This document shows, piece by piece, positions 38,259 to 47,617 of a DNA stretch of 64,000 nucleotides (positions within the stretch are counted from its first letter, which is position 1; each line of letters starts with the position of its first letter). Location: assembly GCF_014695975.1 (NCBI RefSeq), contig NZ_JACJPI010000040.1, forward strand, positions 62,001-126,000, given 5' to 3'. The notes under the pieces were generated by a model. That model was not told the origin of the DNA, ran no database searches, and saw only the letters and a program-made list of their open reading frames with translations. This stretch comes from Leptolyngbya sp. FACHB-321 (lineage in GTDB: Bacteria > Cyanobacteriota > Cyanobacteriia > Leptolyngbyales > Leptolyngbyaceae). The position numbers and the translations under genes were made by a program.

Positions 38259-39350
38259 ATGCTGAGAGCCGGGATTGTTGGACTACCCAACGTCGGAAAA
38301 TCTACTTTGTTCAATGCCCTGGTAGCAAATGCTAAGGCGCAAGCTGCCAACTTTCCGTTTTGCACGATCGAACCCAATGTCGGTGTAGTCGCGGTGCCAG
38401 ATGAACGGCTGCAAGTGCTGGCAAAGATTTCGAGTTCGGCGGAAATTGTGCCTACACGGGTCGAATTTGTAGACATTGCTGGACTTGTAAAGGGAGCCAG
38501 TCAGGGAGAAGGCTTAGGCAACCAGTTTCTGGCAAACATCCGCGAGGTCGATGCGATCGTTCATGTGGTGCGATGCTTCGATGACGACGATATCATCCAT
38601 GTTTCGGGTTCTGTAGACCCCGCCCGCGATATTGAAGTGATTAACCTGGAGCTAGCGCTGGCAGATTTGGGGCAGATTGAAAAGCGTATCGATCGCGCTC
38701 GTAAGCAAGCCCGTGGCAACAAAGAGCTACAGGTTGAAGTAGATGCGCTAGAAAAGCTGACGGCTGTGCTGAATGAAGGCAAACCCGCTCGTCAAGTTGA
38801 CCTTACTGAAGACGAAGAAGCCGCTGTCAAGGCGCTCGGTTTGCTTACTCGTAAGCCAATTATCTATGCCACGAACGTGGCTGAAGATGATCTGGCAACA
38901 GGTAATGCCTGGGTAGAGGAAGTACGAGCGATCGCGGCAACCGAAAATGCTCAGGTCGTAGTCATTTCAGCGCAGGTAGAATCTGAATTGGTTGACATCC
39001 CGGAAGCTGATCGCGCTGACTTTCTTGAGTCGCTAGGCGTAACGGAAGGTGGACTCAAGTCTCTGATTCGCGCCACCTACGAACTGTTGGGGCTTCGTAC
39101 CTACTTCACCACTGGACCGAAAGAAACCCGCGCCTGGACAATCCACGCCGGAATGCTGGCTCCTCAAGCGGCAGGTGTCATCCACACCGATTTTGAGCGT
39201 GGCTTCATTCGTGCTGAAACCGTGGCTTATAAAGACCTCACAGCCACTGGTTCTATGGGTGCTGCCAAAGAAAAAGGGTTGGTTCGCAGCGAAGGCAAGG
39301 AATACACGGTGCAAGAAGGTGATGTGCTGCTCTTCCGCTTTAACGTGTAG
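38259..39350 (+). CDS. ychF: Redox-regulated ATPase/GTPase YchF (Obg-like)
   Basis: YchF is a universally conserved Obg-family P-loop NTPase that prefers ATP and associates with ribosomes; in bacteria it modulates stress responses. The 363-aa protein has the G1 motif GLPNVGKS (residues 8-15), FVDIAGLVKGASQGEGLGNQFL (G3), and a C-terminal TGS domain beginning GLRTYFTTGPKETRAWTI. It ends YTVQEGDVLLFRFNV, the invariant family C-terminus. The length is standard and the ATG at 38259 is the canonical start (MLRAGIVG). Confidence 0.98.
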   Translation: MLRAGIVGLPNVGKSTLFNALVANAKAQAANFPFCTIEPNVGVVAVPDERLQVLAKISSSAEIVPTRVEFVDIAGLVKGASQGEGLGNQFLANIREVDAIVHVVRCFDDDDIIHVSGSVDPARDIEVINLELALADLGQIEKRIDRARKQARGNKELQVEVDALEKLTAVLNEGKPARQVDLTEDEEAAVKALGLLTRKPIIYATNVAEDDLATGNAWVEEVRAIAATENAQVVVISAQVESELVDIPEADRADFLESLGVTEGGLKSLIRATYELLGLRTYFTTGPKETRAWTIHAGMLAPQAAGVIHTDFERGFIRAETVAYKDLTATGSMGAAKEKGLVRSEGKEYTVQEGDVLLFRFNV

Positions 39351-39913
39351 TCCCGCGATCGCTTCTTCGTTCGCTCATATTGTGCCACTAGCGTTTCTAC
39401 ATAGGCTGCTCTGAGTGGAAAGCTGTTGCTCTAGATCACGCCAACGTTCTTCCCAACTCTGACACTGCTACGTCTAGAATCCTTTTGGGCATACTGAAGC
39501 AGGACAGCAATGGATGGGTGCTGTCTTGCAGTGGTTGTAACTGCTTGTTCTCGGTATCTGTACATAAGTAAAACACCCCTACTCTCTTATTGAGAACTCC
39601 TTATTAAGGGCGACACTATCACTGGGGTTGCACAAGGTGAATTTTCACGTTTAGTCACTTAAGCAGCTATGACGCGGTTAGACGCATTGACCAGATTACT
39701 GCCTTGACTGCACAAGTAAACCAGAGGCATTATCAGGAGCGATCGCATCATCATAGCTTTACCTTTACCCAGTTTCAGTGATAGCCAGCAACCCCTTGCA
39801 GGCACGACAATTGAAGCACCAGTATGGTTTGCACTTGGCTCCACATTTAGCTCCGCACCACGAGGGGTTTTACACCGAGAGAGTGATTGCGCCATATCGC
39901 TACCGCACCAGAT
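39351..39913. other. 563-bp spacer between ychF and the GGDEF-EAL regulator
   Basis: No supported gene. A minus-strand frame at 39659-39760 could code for a 31-residue hydrophobic peptide (MMMRSLLIMPLVYLC) but has no ribosome-binding site and no similarity that I recognise. No tRNA-like cloverleaf was seen. Confidence 0.4.
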
Positions 39914-41767
39914 ATGAGCCAAGCATCGCCCGCGCCCATGAACAGCACAGACCTTGACGGCATGAGAGCAGACATTCTTATCGTTGATGACACGCCCTTA
40001 AACTTGCGTCTTCTTTCCAACATTTTGACCAAAGCAGGGTATCAGGTTCGTCAGGCGCTAAGTGGCGAAATGGCACTACGAGCGGTTCAAGCGTTGCCAC
40101 CTGACCTACTTCTGCTCGATATCATGATGCCATCGATGGATGGTTATACGCTTTGTCAAACCTTAAAGGAAAACTCAGCTACTGCAAGCATCCCAGTCGT
40201 TTTCTTGAGTGCGCTGAGTGATGGTTTGGATAAAGCCAAGGCGTTTGCGGTCGGTGGCGCAGACTACATTACCAAACCCTTTCATCTCGAAGAAGTGTTA
40301 GCGCGGGTGCAAAATCAACTGGCGCTCAAGGCGGCTCAATACGACAATCAACAGCTTAACGCCCAACTTGAAGCGCGTGTGAAAGAGCGTACCCACCAAC
40401 TTGAGATCGCCAACCGAGAACTCTACCGCGAAGTGCTTGAACGCAAGGTACTTCAGGCGCAACTCCTAGAAATGGCACACCACGATGCGCTCACAGGTTT
40501 ACCCAATCGTGCGTTCTTTCTCGATCGCACAAAGCAAGCTCTAGATGCTGTAAAGGCAGATCAAACGTCGCAATTTGCCGTGCTGTTTCTCGATTGCGAT
40601 CGCTTCAAAGTCGTTAATGATTCACTGGGTCACTTTATGGGCGACCAGCTTTTACTAGCGATTGCCCGCCGCCTCAGAACGTTGCTACCAACGACCATAA
40701 CGTTAGCGCGGCTGGGTGGTGATGAATTTACCATGCTGCTGCCACGCTTCACCGATCAAGCCAGCGTTATCCAGATAGTGAAGCAAATTCTCAATGCCTT
40801 CGCCCAACCCTTTCAGCTCGATCAACACGAGGTTTTCATCACTGCCAGCATTGGGATTGCGATCGGCACCGCCGAGTACAGCCTACCAGAGCATCTTTTG
40901 CGTGATGCCGATATGGCAATGTACCGTGCGAAAGCATCCGGCAGCGCACCCTTCCAGGTCTTTGACCCCACATTGCACCAGACTGCCATTCAGCGCTTAC
41001 AGCTTGAAATCGATCTCCGTAAAGCGCTCTATCAGCAAGAATTAGTGGTTCACTATCAGCCAATCTTGGCGCTCACGACCAGCAAGTTGGTTGGGTTTGA
41101 GGCACTTGTGCGCTGGCATCACCCCCAAAAAGGGTTAGTATCACCCGCCGTTTTTATCCCCATTGCCGAAGAAACTGGTTTAATTACACAGATTGGTCAT
41201 TGGGTGCTCAAACGTTCCTGCCAGCAGTTGCAGCAGTGGCAAGCCGAAAAGCGCTTTAGCGCTCCCCTTACTATGAGTGTCAACCTATCGGCACGTCAAT
41301 TCACGCAACCGGATTTAGTGGAGCAAATTGACCAGATTCTGGCTGAAACCCAGCTAAACCCTCGCTACCTTAAATTAGAAATTACCGAAAGCGCTATTAT
41401 GCGAAATGCCGAGGCAACCACGAGCGTCCTCCAAGAGTTAAGAAAACGGCATATTCAGCTCAGTATTGATGACTTTGGCACAGGCTATTCTTCGCTCAGC
41501 TATTTACATTCGTTTCCAGTAGATACGCTCAAGATTGATCAATCGTTTGTGCAACAAATGGGTGAGAATGCAGATAGCTTAGGGCTAGTTCCTTTAATCA
41601 TTAACATTGCCCAAAAAATGGGGATGACAGTTGTAGCTGAAGGCATTGAAACTCAGACACAGCTTGATCATCTCAAGGCTTTAAACTGCGACTTTGGGCA
41701 AGGCTTTTTCTTTTGCAAGCCGCTGGAAGCAGACAAAATTAGCGCTCTGCTTGCTTCTAAGTTGTAA
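39914..41767 (+). CDS. Response regulator with GGDEF and EAL domains (cyclic-di-GMP turnover)
   Basis: The 617-aa protein joins three modules. The receiver domain (about residues 18-135) has LIVDDTPLNLRLL and the phosphoacceptor in DLLLLDIMMPSMDGYTLC. A coiled coil (LEARVKERTHQLEIANRELYREVLERK) links to a GGDEF diguanylate cyclase domain with an intact LARLGGDEFTMLLP. The EAL phosphodiesterase domain has FEALVRWHHP, LKLEITESAIM and IDDFGTGYSSLSYL. Both output motifs are complete, so it could make and break c-di-GMP. The ATG at 39914 is preferred over a TTG at 39887; ATG 39938 is another option. No cognate kinase is adjacent. Confidence 0.94.
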   Translation: MSQASPAPMNSTDLDGMRADILIVDDTPLNLRLLSNILTKAGYQVRQALSGEMALRAVQALPPDLLLLDIMMPSMDGYTLCQTLKENSATASIPVVFLSALSDGLDKAKAFAVGGADYITKPFHLEEVLARVQNQLALKAAQYDNQQLNAQLEARVKERTHQLEIANRELYREVLERKVLQAQLLEMAHHDALTGLPNRAFFLDRTKQALDAVKADQTSQFAVLFLDCDRFKVVNDSLGHFMGDQLLLAIARRLRTLLPTTITLARLGGDEFTMLLPRFTDQASVIQIVKQILNAFAQPFQLDQHEVFITASIGIAIGTAEYSLPEHLLRDADMAMYRAKASGSAPFQVFDPTLHQTAIQRLQLEIDLRKALYQQELVVHYQPILALTTSKLVGFEALVRWHHPQKGLVSPAVFIPIAEETGLITQIGHWVLKRSCQQLQQWQAEKRFSAPLTMSVNLSARQFTQPDLVEQIDQILAETQLNPRYLKLEITESAIMRNAEATTSVLQELRKRHIQLSIDDFGTGYSSLSYLHSFPVDTLKIDQSFVQQMGENADSLGLVPLIINIAQKMGMTVVAEGIETQTQLDHLKALNCDFGQGFFFCKPLEADKISALLASKL

Positions 41768-41822
41768 TCATTCGGCATGATCCAACGTGAGAAGAAGTAA
41801 TGCCGCTCCACTCGCCTTGTGC

Positions 41823-44729
41823 TCATTCTTCACTAAAAATGTCTAGCTGCTCGATCGGTTGCTCTACTGGATAAACTTCACCATTCTTTTCGCGGGTGGA
41901 GTGATTGGTTTGATTGCCTTTGCGTAAGTCGATCGCGATTTTGCTGTGTTTCTCAATTTGCCCCATTACCTGTCGTGCCCGTTGAATAACCGATGCAGGC
42001 AAACCAGCTAACCGTCCTGCTTCAATGCCGTAAGAGCGATCGGCACCACCGGGCTGCACTTTATGCAAAAAGATAATTTGATCGGGCAATTCTTTCACGA
42101 CAACTTGATAGTTAGCAACGTTTGGCAAAATCGACGCTAGCTCGTTGAGTTCATGGTAGTGGGTCGCAAAAATTGTACGAGCGCGGATTTCAGTTGCCAG
42201 ATGTTCTGCCACTGCCCAAGCGATCGACAGACCATCAAAGGTTGCCGTACCGCGTCCAATCTCATCCAGCAAAACGAGCGATCGCGGCGTAGCATGATTC
42301 AAGATATTTGCCGTTTCATTCATTTCCACCATGAACGTGGATTGTCCCGTTGCCAGGTCATCCACTGCCCCGACACGGGTGAAAATGCGATCGCAAACGC
42401 CTAGTGTCGTTGACTGTGCCGGAACGAAACTCCCCACCTGTGCCATCAGTTGAATCAGCCCCACCTGACGGAGGTAACAGCTTTTGCCGCTGGCATTGGG
42501 TCCCGTAAGGACAATGAGATCAGGGGAGGGCTGAGGGGAAGAGTTTTGAGTTTTGAGTAGCGCTAGCTCCGAAGGAGCCACTTCGTGTACGCGCCGCGTT
42601 ACTAGAGAGTTTTGAGTTTTGAGTTTTCCTTTGACTTCTGCTTCCCCTACTTCCTCTGCCTCCCGACTCCCGACTCCCGACTCCCGACTCCCCATCGCCG
42701 TCGAATTAGGCACAAAAAAGCCAGCAGGAAGGGATTGCTCCACCACGGGATGTCGACCTTCAAGGATATGGATTTCGCGGTTCGCAAGCATCTCTGGACG
42801 ACAGTAACCCTGATATACTGCCACTTCAGCTAACCCACAGAGGACATCGATCGCTGCCACTGACCGTGCTACGGTGCGGATGAGTTCTGCCTGTTCGCCG
42901 ACTTGCGATCGTAATTCGGCAAAAATTTCGTACTCCAGATGGTTCAGGCTTTCTTGCGCCAGTTGAATGCGATTTTCTCGCTCTTTCAGATCTTGGGTGA
43001 TGTAGCGCTCTTCGTTGGTGAGGGTCTGTTTGCGGGTGTAGCCGTCGGGTATCTGCTGACCGGCTTTGGCGCGAGAAATGCTGATGTAGTAGCCAAAAGT
43101 TTTGTTGTAGCCCACTTTGAGGGTTGGAATGCCTGTGCGATCGCGCTCGACTACTTCCAGATTTCTGATCCACTCCTGATCGGCATCCACCTGCTGGCGG
43201 AGGGAATCTAACTGAGCGTTGACCCCCGGTCGAATTAAGTTGCCATCGGTGAGGTAGAGCGGTGGTGTCTCCACTAGATGAGCGTGGAGATGCTGACCCA
43301 GATGTTCTAGAACGGGGGGGACGGTCTGGAGGTCTTGCAGGTAGCGCGATCGCGTGCCTTCTACCAGTCGTCCCAGGTCGGGCAGTTTGTCGAGCGAATC
43401 TGCCAGAGCCACGAGATCGCGGGCATTTGCCGTGCCTGAGCCAGCGCGACCAGCCAGCCGTTCCATGTCATAGATTTGCTTCAGCAAGCGTTGCAGCGTT
43501 TGGCGCAAAGAGCCGTTTTCAACGAGTTCGGCGATCGTCTCTTGGCGATCGTGAATCTGTTTCAACTGGAGCAACGGTTGTAGGAGCCAGCGTCGTAGCG
43601 CTCGACTGCCCATTGCCGTTACGGTTTTGTCGAGTGCCCACAGCAGCGACCCGTGATAGGTGCCATCCCGCGCCGTTTGTGTAATTTCGAGATTGCGCCG
43701 GGTCTGGTGGTCAATCACCAAGTATTCAGTCAGCGTGTAGGTACACAACGGCTGCAAGGGAAAGGTTTTGAGGGATGAAGGATGAAGGATGAGGGATGAG
43801 GCGTTACTCTCACCTTTTGCCTTTTGCCTTTTGCCTTCATCCTTTCCTGCCCCTTTCTCTGTGCTGGTTTCGACATATTCCAACAGCCCACCTGCTGCCC
43901 GGACAGCCAGCGGCAGATGCTCGCAGCCCATGCCTTCCAGCGATCGCACGCGAAAACGTTGCAGCAAGCGATACCGTGCTTCTGATAGCACAAAGGGAGC
44001 CTGCGATCGCAGCGTGTAGCAAAACTGAGGTGGCAGGCACTCTGGTAAATGGTCTGATTTTTCGCCGGGTCGTAGCAGACTCACGAGATCGGGCGCGTTG
44101 GTGGGAAACAGCACTTCTGACGGCTGTAAGCGCAAGAGTTCCTGGGTCAACTGCTCTAGCGATTGCGCCTGCGTGGTGAGGAATTCGCCGGTAGATACAT
44201 CGGCATACGCCAGACCCCAATGATTTCCTGCAATCACCACCGCTGCTAAAAAGTTGTTGCGGCGTGCATTGAGCATCCCTTCTTCAAGAATGGTGCCAGG
44301 CGTAATGACGCGAGTGATTTCGCGCCGCACCAGTTGCCCCTGCGCGCCAGCCGCGTCTTCCATCTGGTCGCAGACGGCGATCGCAAACCCTTTCTCAACC
44401 AGCACGGCACAGTAGCGATCGAGGGCGTGATGGGGAATGCCTGCCAGAGGCACTTTGCCCACGTCCTTACCCGCATCCTTCGCCGTTAGAATTAGCTCTA
44501 GCTCACGGGCAATGGCGATCGCATCCTGGAAAAACGTCTCAAAAAAATCCCCTACCCGATACAGCAGCAGCGCATGGGGATATTGATCTTTTAGTTCCAC
44601 GTAATGACGAATCATGGGCGTGAGGGAAGCGCGATCGACCGATCGATGGTCGGCATAGCGTACTGCGTGTTTCACCAACCGTTCCGGCAACCCATTTGTA
44701 AACTCAGAGGTAGAAGCAGCATCCGTCAT
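41823..44729 (-). CDS. mutS: DNA mismatch repair protein MutS
   Basis: MutS recognises mismatches and recruits MutL. The 968-aa protein has the mismatch-recognition domain ([32 protein letters not shown] with the Phe-x-Glu intercalating motif), connector, lever and clamp domains, and the ABC-type ATPase with [13 protein letters not shown] and [22 protein letters not shown]. It is longer than typical cyanobacterial MutS because of two inserted segments: about 33 residues between [11 protein letters not shown] and [10 protein letters not shown] (43755-43860), and about 55 residues between FFVPNSTA and [15 protein letters not shown] (42530-42712). Both are encoded by heptamer repeats. The start is ATG 44729. 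Core motifs are intact, so function is likely retained. Confidence 0.97.
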   Translation of the reverse strand: MTDAASTSEFTNGLPERLVKHAVRYADHRSVDRASLTPMIRHYVELKDQYPHALLLYRVGDFFETFFQDAIAIARELELILTAKDAGKDVGKVPLAGIPHHALDRYCAVLVEKGFAIAVCDQMEDAAGAQGQLVRREITRVITPGTILEEGMLNARRNNFLAAVVIAGNHWGLAYADVSTGEFLTTQAQSLEQLTQELLRLQPSEVLFPTNAPDLVSLLRPGEKSDHLPECLPPQFCYTLRSQAPFVLSEARYRLLQRFRVRSLEGMGCEHLPLAVRAAGGLLEYVETSTEKGAGKDEGKRQKAKGESNASSLILHPSSLKTFPLQPLCTYTLTEYLVIDHQTRRNLEITQTARDGTYHGSLLWALDKTVTAMGSRALRRWLLQPLLQLKQIHDRQETIAELVENGSLRQTLQRLLKQIYDMERLAGRAGSGTANARDLVALADSLDKLPDLGRLVEGTRSRYLQDLQTVPPVLEHLGQHLHAHLVETPPLYLTDGNLIRPGVNAQLDSLRQQVDADQEWIRNLEVVERDRTGIPTLKVGYNKTFGYYISISRAKAGQQIPDGYTRKQTLTNEERYITQDLKERENRIQLAQESLNHLEYEIFAELRSQVGEQAELIRTVARSVAAIDVLCGLAEVAVYQGYCRPEMLANREIHILEGRHPVVEQSLPAGFFVPNSTAMGSRESGVGSREAEEVGEAEVKGKLKTQNSLVTRRVHEVAPSELALLKTQNSSPQPSPDLIVLTGPNASGKSCYLRQVGLIQLMAQVGSFVPAQSTTLGVCDRIFTRVGAVDDLATGQSTFMVEMNETANILNHATPRSLVLLDEIGRGTATFDGLSIAWAVAEHLATEIRARTIFATHYHELNELASILPNVANYQVVVKELPDQIIFLHKVQPGGADRSYGIEAGRLAGLPASVIQRARQVMGQIEKHSKIAIDLRKGNQTNHSTREKNGEVYPVEQPIEQLDIFSEE
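42541..42694. repeat. In-frame composite repeat inside mutS, ahead of the ATPase domain
   Basis: The insert is composed of GTTTTGA heptamers (two at 42543-42556, two more at 42609-42622), a small GCTCC-GAA-GGAGC hairpin at 42566-42578, and four perfect TCCCGAC heptamers at 42661-42688. All of it is read through by mutS on the minus strand. Confidence 0.9.
43772..43842. repeat. In-frame paired heptamer arrays inside mutS, core region
   Basis: A purine array of four GGATGAA/GGATGAG units (43773-43800) is followed after about 12 bases by a pyrimidine array CCTTTTG, CCTTTTG, CCTTTTG, CCTTCAT (43813-43840). The two arms are partly complementary. The whole stretch lies within the mutS reading frame. 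Confidence 0.9.
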
Positions 44730-45084
44730 GAATCAATGCTAGAGCAAGGGCTTCAACCACTTTAACGCTGATTCGCCACCGTCTTTAGAGGGAACGTAGG
44801 GTTCTACTAGCGGCGGGGATGCCTCACACCGTCTCAACTCAACTTCAAGCGTTTACGAACCTGAACGCTCCTTTTAAAGCGGTAGCAACGGAGCTATTTC
44901 TATAGTTTTTTGAATAGTTGACAGAGAGAGCGTAACGTTTCCTCAACCTGCTGCTACAGTGAATCAGCCTGCAAAACCTCAGGCAATCGCTGCATCTACA
45001 TAGAATCACTTCAAAATAGATGTGCCTAAACGGTTGGCATCTTCTATACTGCTTTCGTGTCTTAAATTCCTTAACGAGCAAACT
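44730..45084. other. 355-bp divergent spacer between mutS and the GspC/PilP-like gene
   Basis: No gene is supported. It should contain the mutS promoter (minus strand) and that of the gene at 45085. A TTCTATACTGC sequence near 45044-45054 could be a -10 element for the latter, but no matching -35 at the right distance is seen. Confidence 0.4.
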
Positions 45085-46176
45085 ATGTCTCAGGATGCCA
45101 GCACCCGTACCAAACTTCTCAAGCCGTCTGAAACATTACCTTTTTCGTCAGAACGATTAGGTGATGTTACGGAATCCGGTAGCTTTCCGGTCGAATCCTA
45201 CGCCGATCGCTTGATGGACGATTTGTTTGGTGATGTGGAACGCTTGTTAGATAGCAGTGCGACGTTAGCCGTTGAGCCTGAGCGTGTGGAGCCGTCTGCA
45301 CCATTGGCTAAAGGAACACCCCTCGACAACCTGGTTGGTTTGGTGTCGCCTTTGATGCGTCGTGCAGACGTTGATGGGGCTTTAACGTTAGATGAGCAAG
45401 ATGCGGATGCCTTGCTAGCCAACCGGGATATGACGGAACGATCGCTCACGCAGCAGCCCTTGACTACAAGCATTGGTCAGCCTACACGCTCGTACGATCG
45501 CCTTTTGTTGGGAGTCGGCTGCCTTTCGATCCTAGTTACGCTTGCCGTTTGGTTCCTTAACCAACAAGCCGCCCGCCCGCCAGCGCCTGTTGCCGTTGCG
45601 CCTCAAGTCCCGGCAGGCAATGCCGCTCCACAGAATCCAACGGCAAACGATCAGTTTGTCAATTATTTGCAGCAAGCGCTCAAGGCAATCGAGCAAAAGC
45701 AGGCTGGCTCATCCCAGGTTGCCAGCAGTGGCGCACTACCTAATATCCCTCTTGTGCAGCCTGGTAGCCCTACCCTTCAGCCACCTACAACAAGTGTGGC
45801 GACTCCCCGCCCTACCCTCCGCCCTGCTACTGGTCTGTCGCGTCTTTATGGACCAACTTATCAAGCGCCGCAAGCACAGCCCAACAGTCCATCGGTTGCG
45901 CCTTTACCGCCTGCTAATGCACCTGCTAGTGCACCTGTAGCGGTGCGTCCGCCAATTCCGCTTTCGATGCCTGGTATTCCTAAGAAGCTCGTTGGGGTGC
46001 TGGAGTTGGGCGATCGCTCGGCTGCCCTGATTGAAATCAATGGTGTTACCCAGCGCTATCGTATCGGCGAAAGCATTGGCACCAGCGGTTGGAGCCTGGT
46101 AGAAGTTTCCAAAGATCAGGCAGTACTCCGCCGCAACGGTGAAGTGCGATCGGTCTTTATGGGTCAGAACTTTTAG
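45085..46176 (+). CDS. Membrane-anchored protein with a C-terminal GspC/PilP-like domain
   Basis: The 363-aa product has an acidic cytoplasmic N-terminus (about residues 1-135), one membrane span (about 143-160, LLLGVGCLSILVTLAVWFL), and a Pro/Ala/Gln-rich periplasmic linker. A C-terminal domain of about 65 residues follows: LVGVLELGDRSAALIEINGVTQRYRIGESIGTSGWSLVEVSKDQAVLRRNGEVRSVFMG-type sequence in several beta strands. This layout matches the homology region of type II secretion GspC and the type IV pilus lipoprotein PilP. A role in pilus or secretion assembly is inferred. The ATG 45085 is preferred over an in-frame GTG at 45022. Pilin-like genes lie about 0.8 kb downstream on the other strand. 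Confidence 0.7.
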   Translation: MSQDASTRTKLLKPSETLPFSSERLGDVTESGSFPVESYADRLMDDLFGDVERLLDSSATLAVEPERVEPSAPLAKGTPLDNLVGLVSPLMRRADVDGALTLDEQDADALLANRDMTERSLTQQPLTTSIGQPTRSYDRLLLGVGCLSILVTLAVWFLNQQAARPPAPVAVAPQVPAGNAAPQNPTANDQFVNYLQQALKAIEQKQAGSSQVASSGALPNIPLVQPGSPTLQPPTTSVATPRPTLRPATGLSRLYGPTYQAPQAQPNSPSVAPLPPANAPASAPVAVRPPIPLSMPGIPKKLVGVLELGDRSAALIEINGVTQRYRIGESIGTSGWSLVEVSKDQAVLRRNGEVRSVFMGQNF

Positions 46177-46231
46177 AAGATGTTAGCTGATCTCAGAAGT
46201 TGTTAGTTTTTAGTGGTTGGTTGTTAGAAAT

Positions 46232-46320
46232 CAGGAGTCAGAAGTCAGAGGTCAGGAGTGAATGCAAAAACCAAAGCCTCTTTTTATCTTTTAGCTTTCA
46301 TCCCTTAGCCTTCTGGTTTC
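46232..46320. repeat. Intergenic degenerate heptamer repeats
   Basis: Purine units (CAGGAGTCAGAAGTCAGAGGTCAGGAGT at 46232-46259, period 7) are followed by a pyrimidine stretch (CTTTTAGCTTTCATCCCTTAGCCTTC, 46288-46313). The arms are partly complementary, as in other spacers of this window. Confidence 0.7.
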
Positions 46321-46377
46321 TTACGTCGCTCTAACAATCGAAAACTAACCACTAAAAACTGCCTGCGGAGTACACAC

Positions 46378-46953
46378 ATGGGTTTATTTGATGATTTCAG
46401 CAAGTTTCTCGAAACACGACTTGAGGAATTTTTGCGCGATAATCCGCAATTAGAGTTACTGGTGCTCGAAGAGAAACTGCGCGACCAGGAAGAAGAAACG
46501 TTGAAGCTGATGACGAACCTGAAGCGAGAGGAGAAAGGGCTTCAGGATGAGATTTTGGCAATCGCCCGCGAAATTCAGCTTTGGCACGGTCGCATCGAAA
46601 AAGCCAAAGCATCAGGACGGCTTGACCTGGCAGAACCGGCTCAGGAACATGAGGCAAGCCTTTTGCGAAAGGGCAACCAGCGCTGGGGACAGATGGAAGT
46701 CTTGAAGGAACGCCTCAAGCAAACGCAGCAGTTGCAGCAACAAATCCAACAGCGCCGCAAAGAAGTACAGGTAAAAGTGGCTCAGGCGCAGACAACTCGT
46801 GCTGCTGCCTCTACCACTGAACAGAAATGGAACAGCGCTGGCTGGAACCAGATCCCCACTTCAGCTAGCAGCGTGGGCGATTTGGAACATCAGTTTCGCC
46901 GTTGGGAAGCCGAAGAAGAGCTACAGGAACTCAAACGCCAAATGGGACGGTAA
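46378..46953 (+). CDS. TIGR04376 family cyanobacterial protein
   Basis: The 191-aa protein is almost entirely alpha-helical. It starts MGLFDDFSKFLETRLEEFLRDNPQLELL, characteristic of the cyanobacteria-specific TIGR04376 family. A long coiled-coil follows (about residues 27-140, LEEKLRDQEEETLKLM and QTQQLQQQIQQRRKEVQVKV), and the end is VGDLEHQFRRWEAEEELQELKRQMGR. The function of the family is unknown; the coiled coil suggests an oligomer or a partner-binding role. The ATG 46378 follows heptamer-rich spacer DNA and has CGGAG 8-12 bases upstream. Confidence 0.85.
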   Translation: MGLFDDFSKFLETRLEEFLRDNPQLELLVLEEKLRDQEEETLKLMTNLKREEKGLQDEILAIAREIQLWHGRIEKAKASGRLDLAEPAQEHEASLLRKGNQRWGQMEVLKERLKQTQQLQQQIQQRRKEVQVKVAQAQTTRAAASTTEQKWNSAGWNQIPTSASSVGDLEHQFRRWEAEEELQELKRQMGR

Positions 46954-46958
46954 GCGCC

Positions 46959-47564
46959 TCACTTCAACTTCTTTGCATCAGAACCGCAATTAACAACGCC
47001 ATTACGGTAGGTCGGGTTGAGTTGGACAGTTCCACGCTCCTTAGCCTCGCAGAGCACTGATTGGGTCGTTACTTCATCTGCAACCCGCTGGGTATAAGCG
47101 ACCCCGGCATAGCTTCGAGATGTGCAAGGAGTAGAGCTTAAACAGGGACCACTATGACACCTCGTTTGCAAGAAGGAGGGGAGCCAGTCATATAGAGAAA
47201 CCTTACAAGTGCGGCAGTCTGGACGAGTGGTGCCGTACTGAAAAGCAGCATCGGTTGTCACCCGAATTGAATAGTCAACCTGTTTACTGATGGGTTGCAA
47301 ACCCAGCAGCCCTAACGGACCCAGAGAGTCACTAAATTTGCCTTTCTCTAGATAGTACGCTTCTTGCGCTCGATTCATTGAGCTAACGTTCTGCTTCGTC
47401 TGTTTCAGCGCCATGGCATCCTTCATATTAGAACAGTTCCATACTCCTACCCATACCCATAGCCCCAGTATCAGTGGAACAAGCCCTAACGCACGTAACT
47501 GCGCGCTGCCTGTGCGGTTAAAGAGCAGCACTAGGGCAATGATAAACAGCACTAGGGTGAGCAT
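46959..47564 (-). CDS. Type IV pilin-like (G/H family) protein, downstream tandem copy
   Basis: The 201-aa product has an N-terminal hydrophobic pair of segments (MLTLVLFIIALVLLF and LRALGLVPLILGLWVWVGVW) then SMNRAQEAYYLEKGKFSDSLGPLGL and an aromatic-rich beta region. The 'SMNRAQ-AYY-E-GKF' block is the signature of cyanobacterial pilin-like G/H proteins, although a classical prepilin peptidase site is not seen. Six or more cysteines suggest disulfides. The frame stays open to a GTG at 47621 that overlaps the stop of the upstream copy (GTGA), but the start matching its sister gene is ATG 47564. The two genes form a tandem duplication. Confidence 0.75.
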   Translation of the reverse strand: MLTLVLFIIALVLLFNRTGSAQLRALGLVPLILGLWVWVGVWNCSNMKDAMALKQTKQNVSSMNRAQEAYYLEKGKFSDSLGPLGLLGLQPISKQVDYSIRVTTDAAFQYGTTRPDCRTCKVSLYDWLPSFLQTRCHSGPCLSSTPCTSRSYAGVAYTQRVADEVTTQSVLCEAKERGTVQLNPTYRNGVVNCGSDAKKLK

Positions 47565-47617
47565 CGGCTGACTCCAGAAATGCAGAAACTTCTGAAAGTT
47601 TACCCAGTTCGATCGCG

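Noticed and set aside
39659-39922. An 87-codon minus-strand frame before the GGDEF-EAL gene
   Set aside because: It overlaps the start of the regulator gene, has no ribosome-binding site and shows no recognisable domain.
43262-44220. Long antisense and alternative frames in mutS
   Set aside because: They overlap conserved MutS domains and are shadows of a G+C-rich coding gene.
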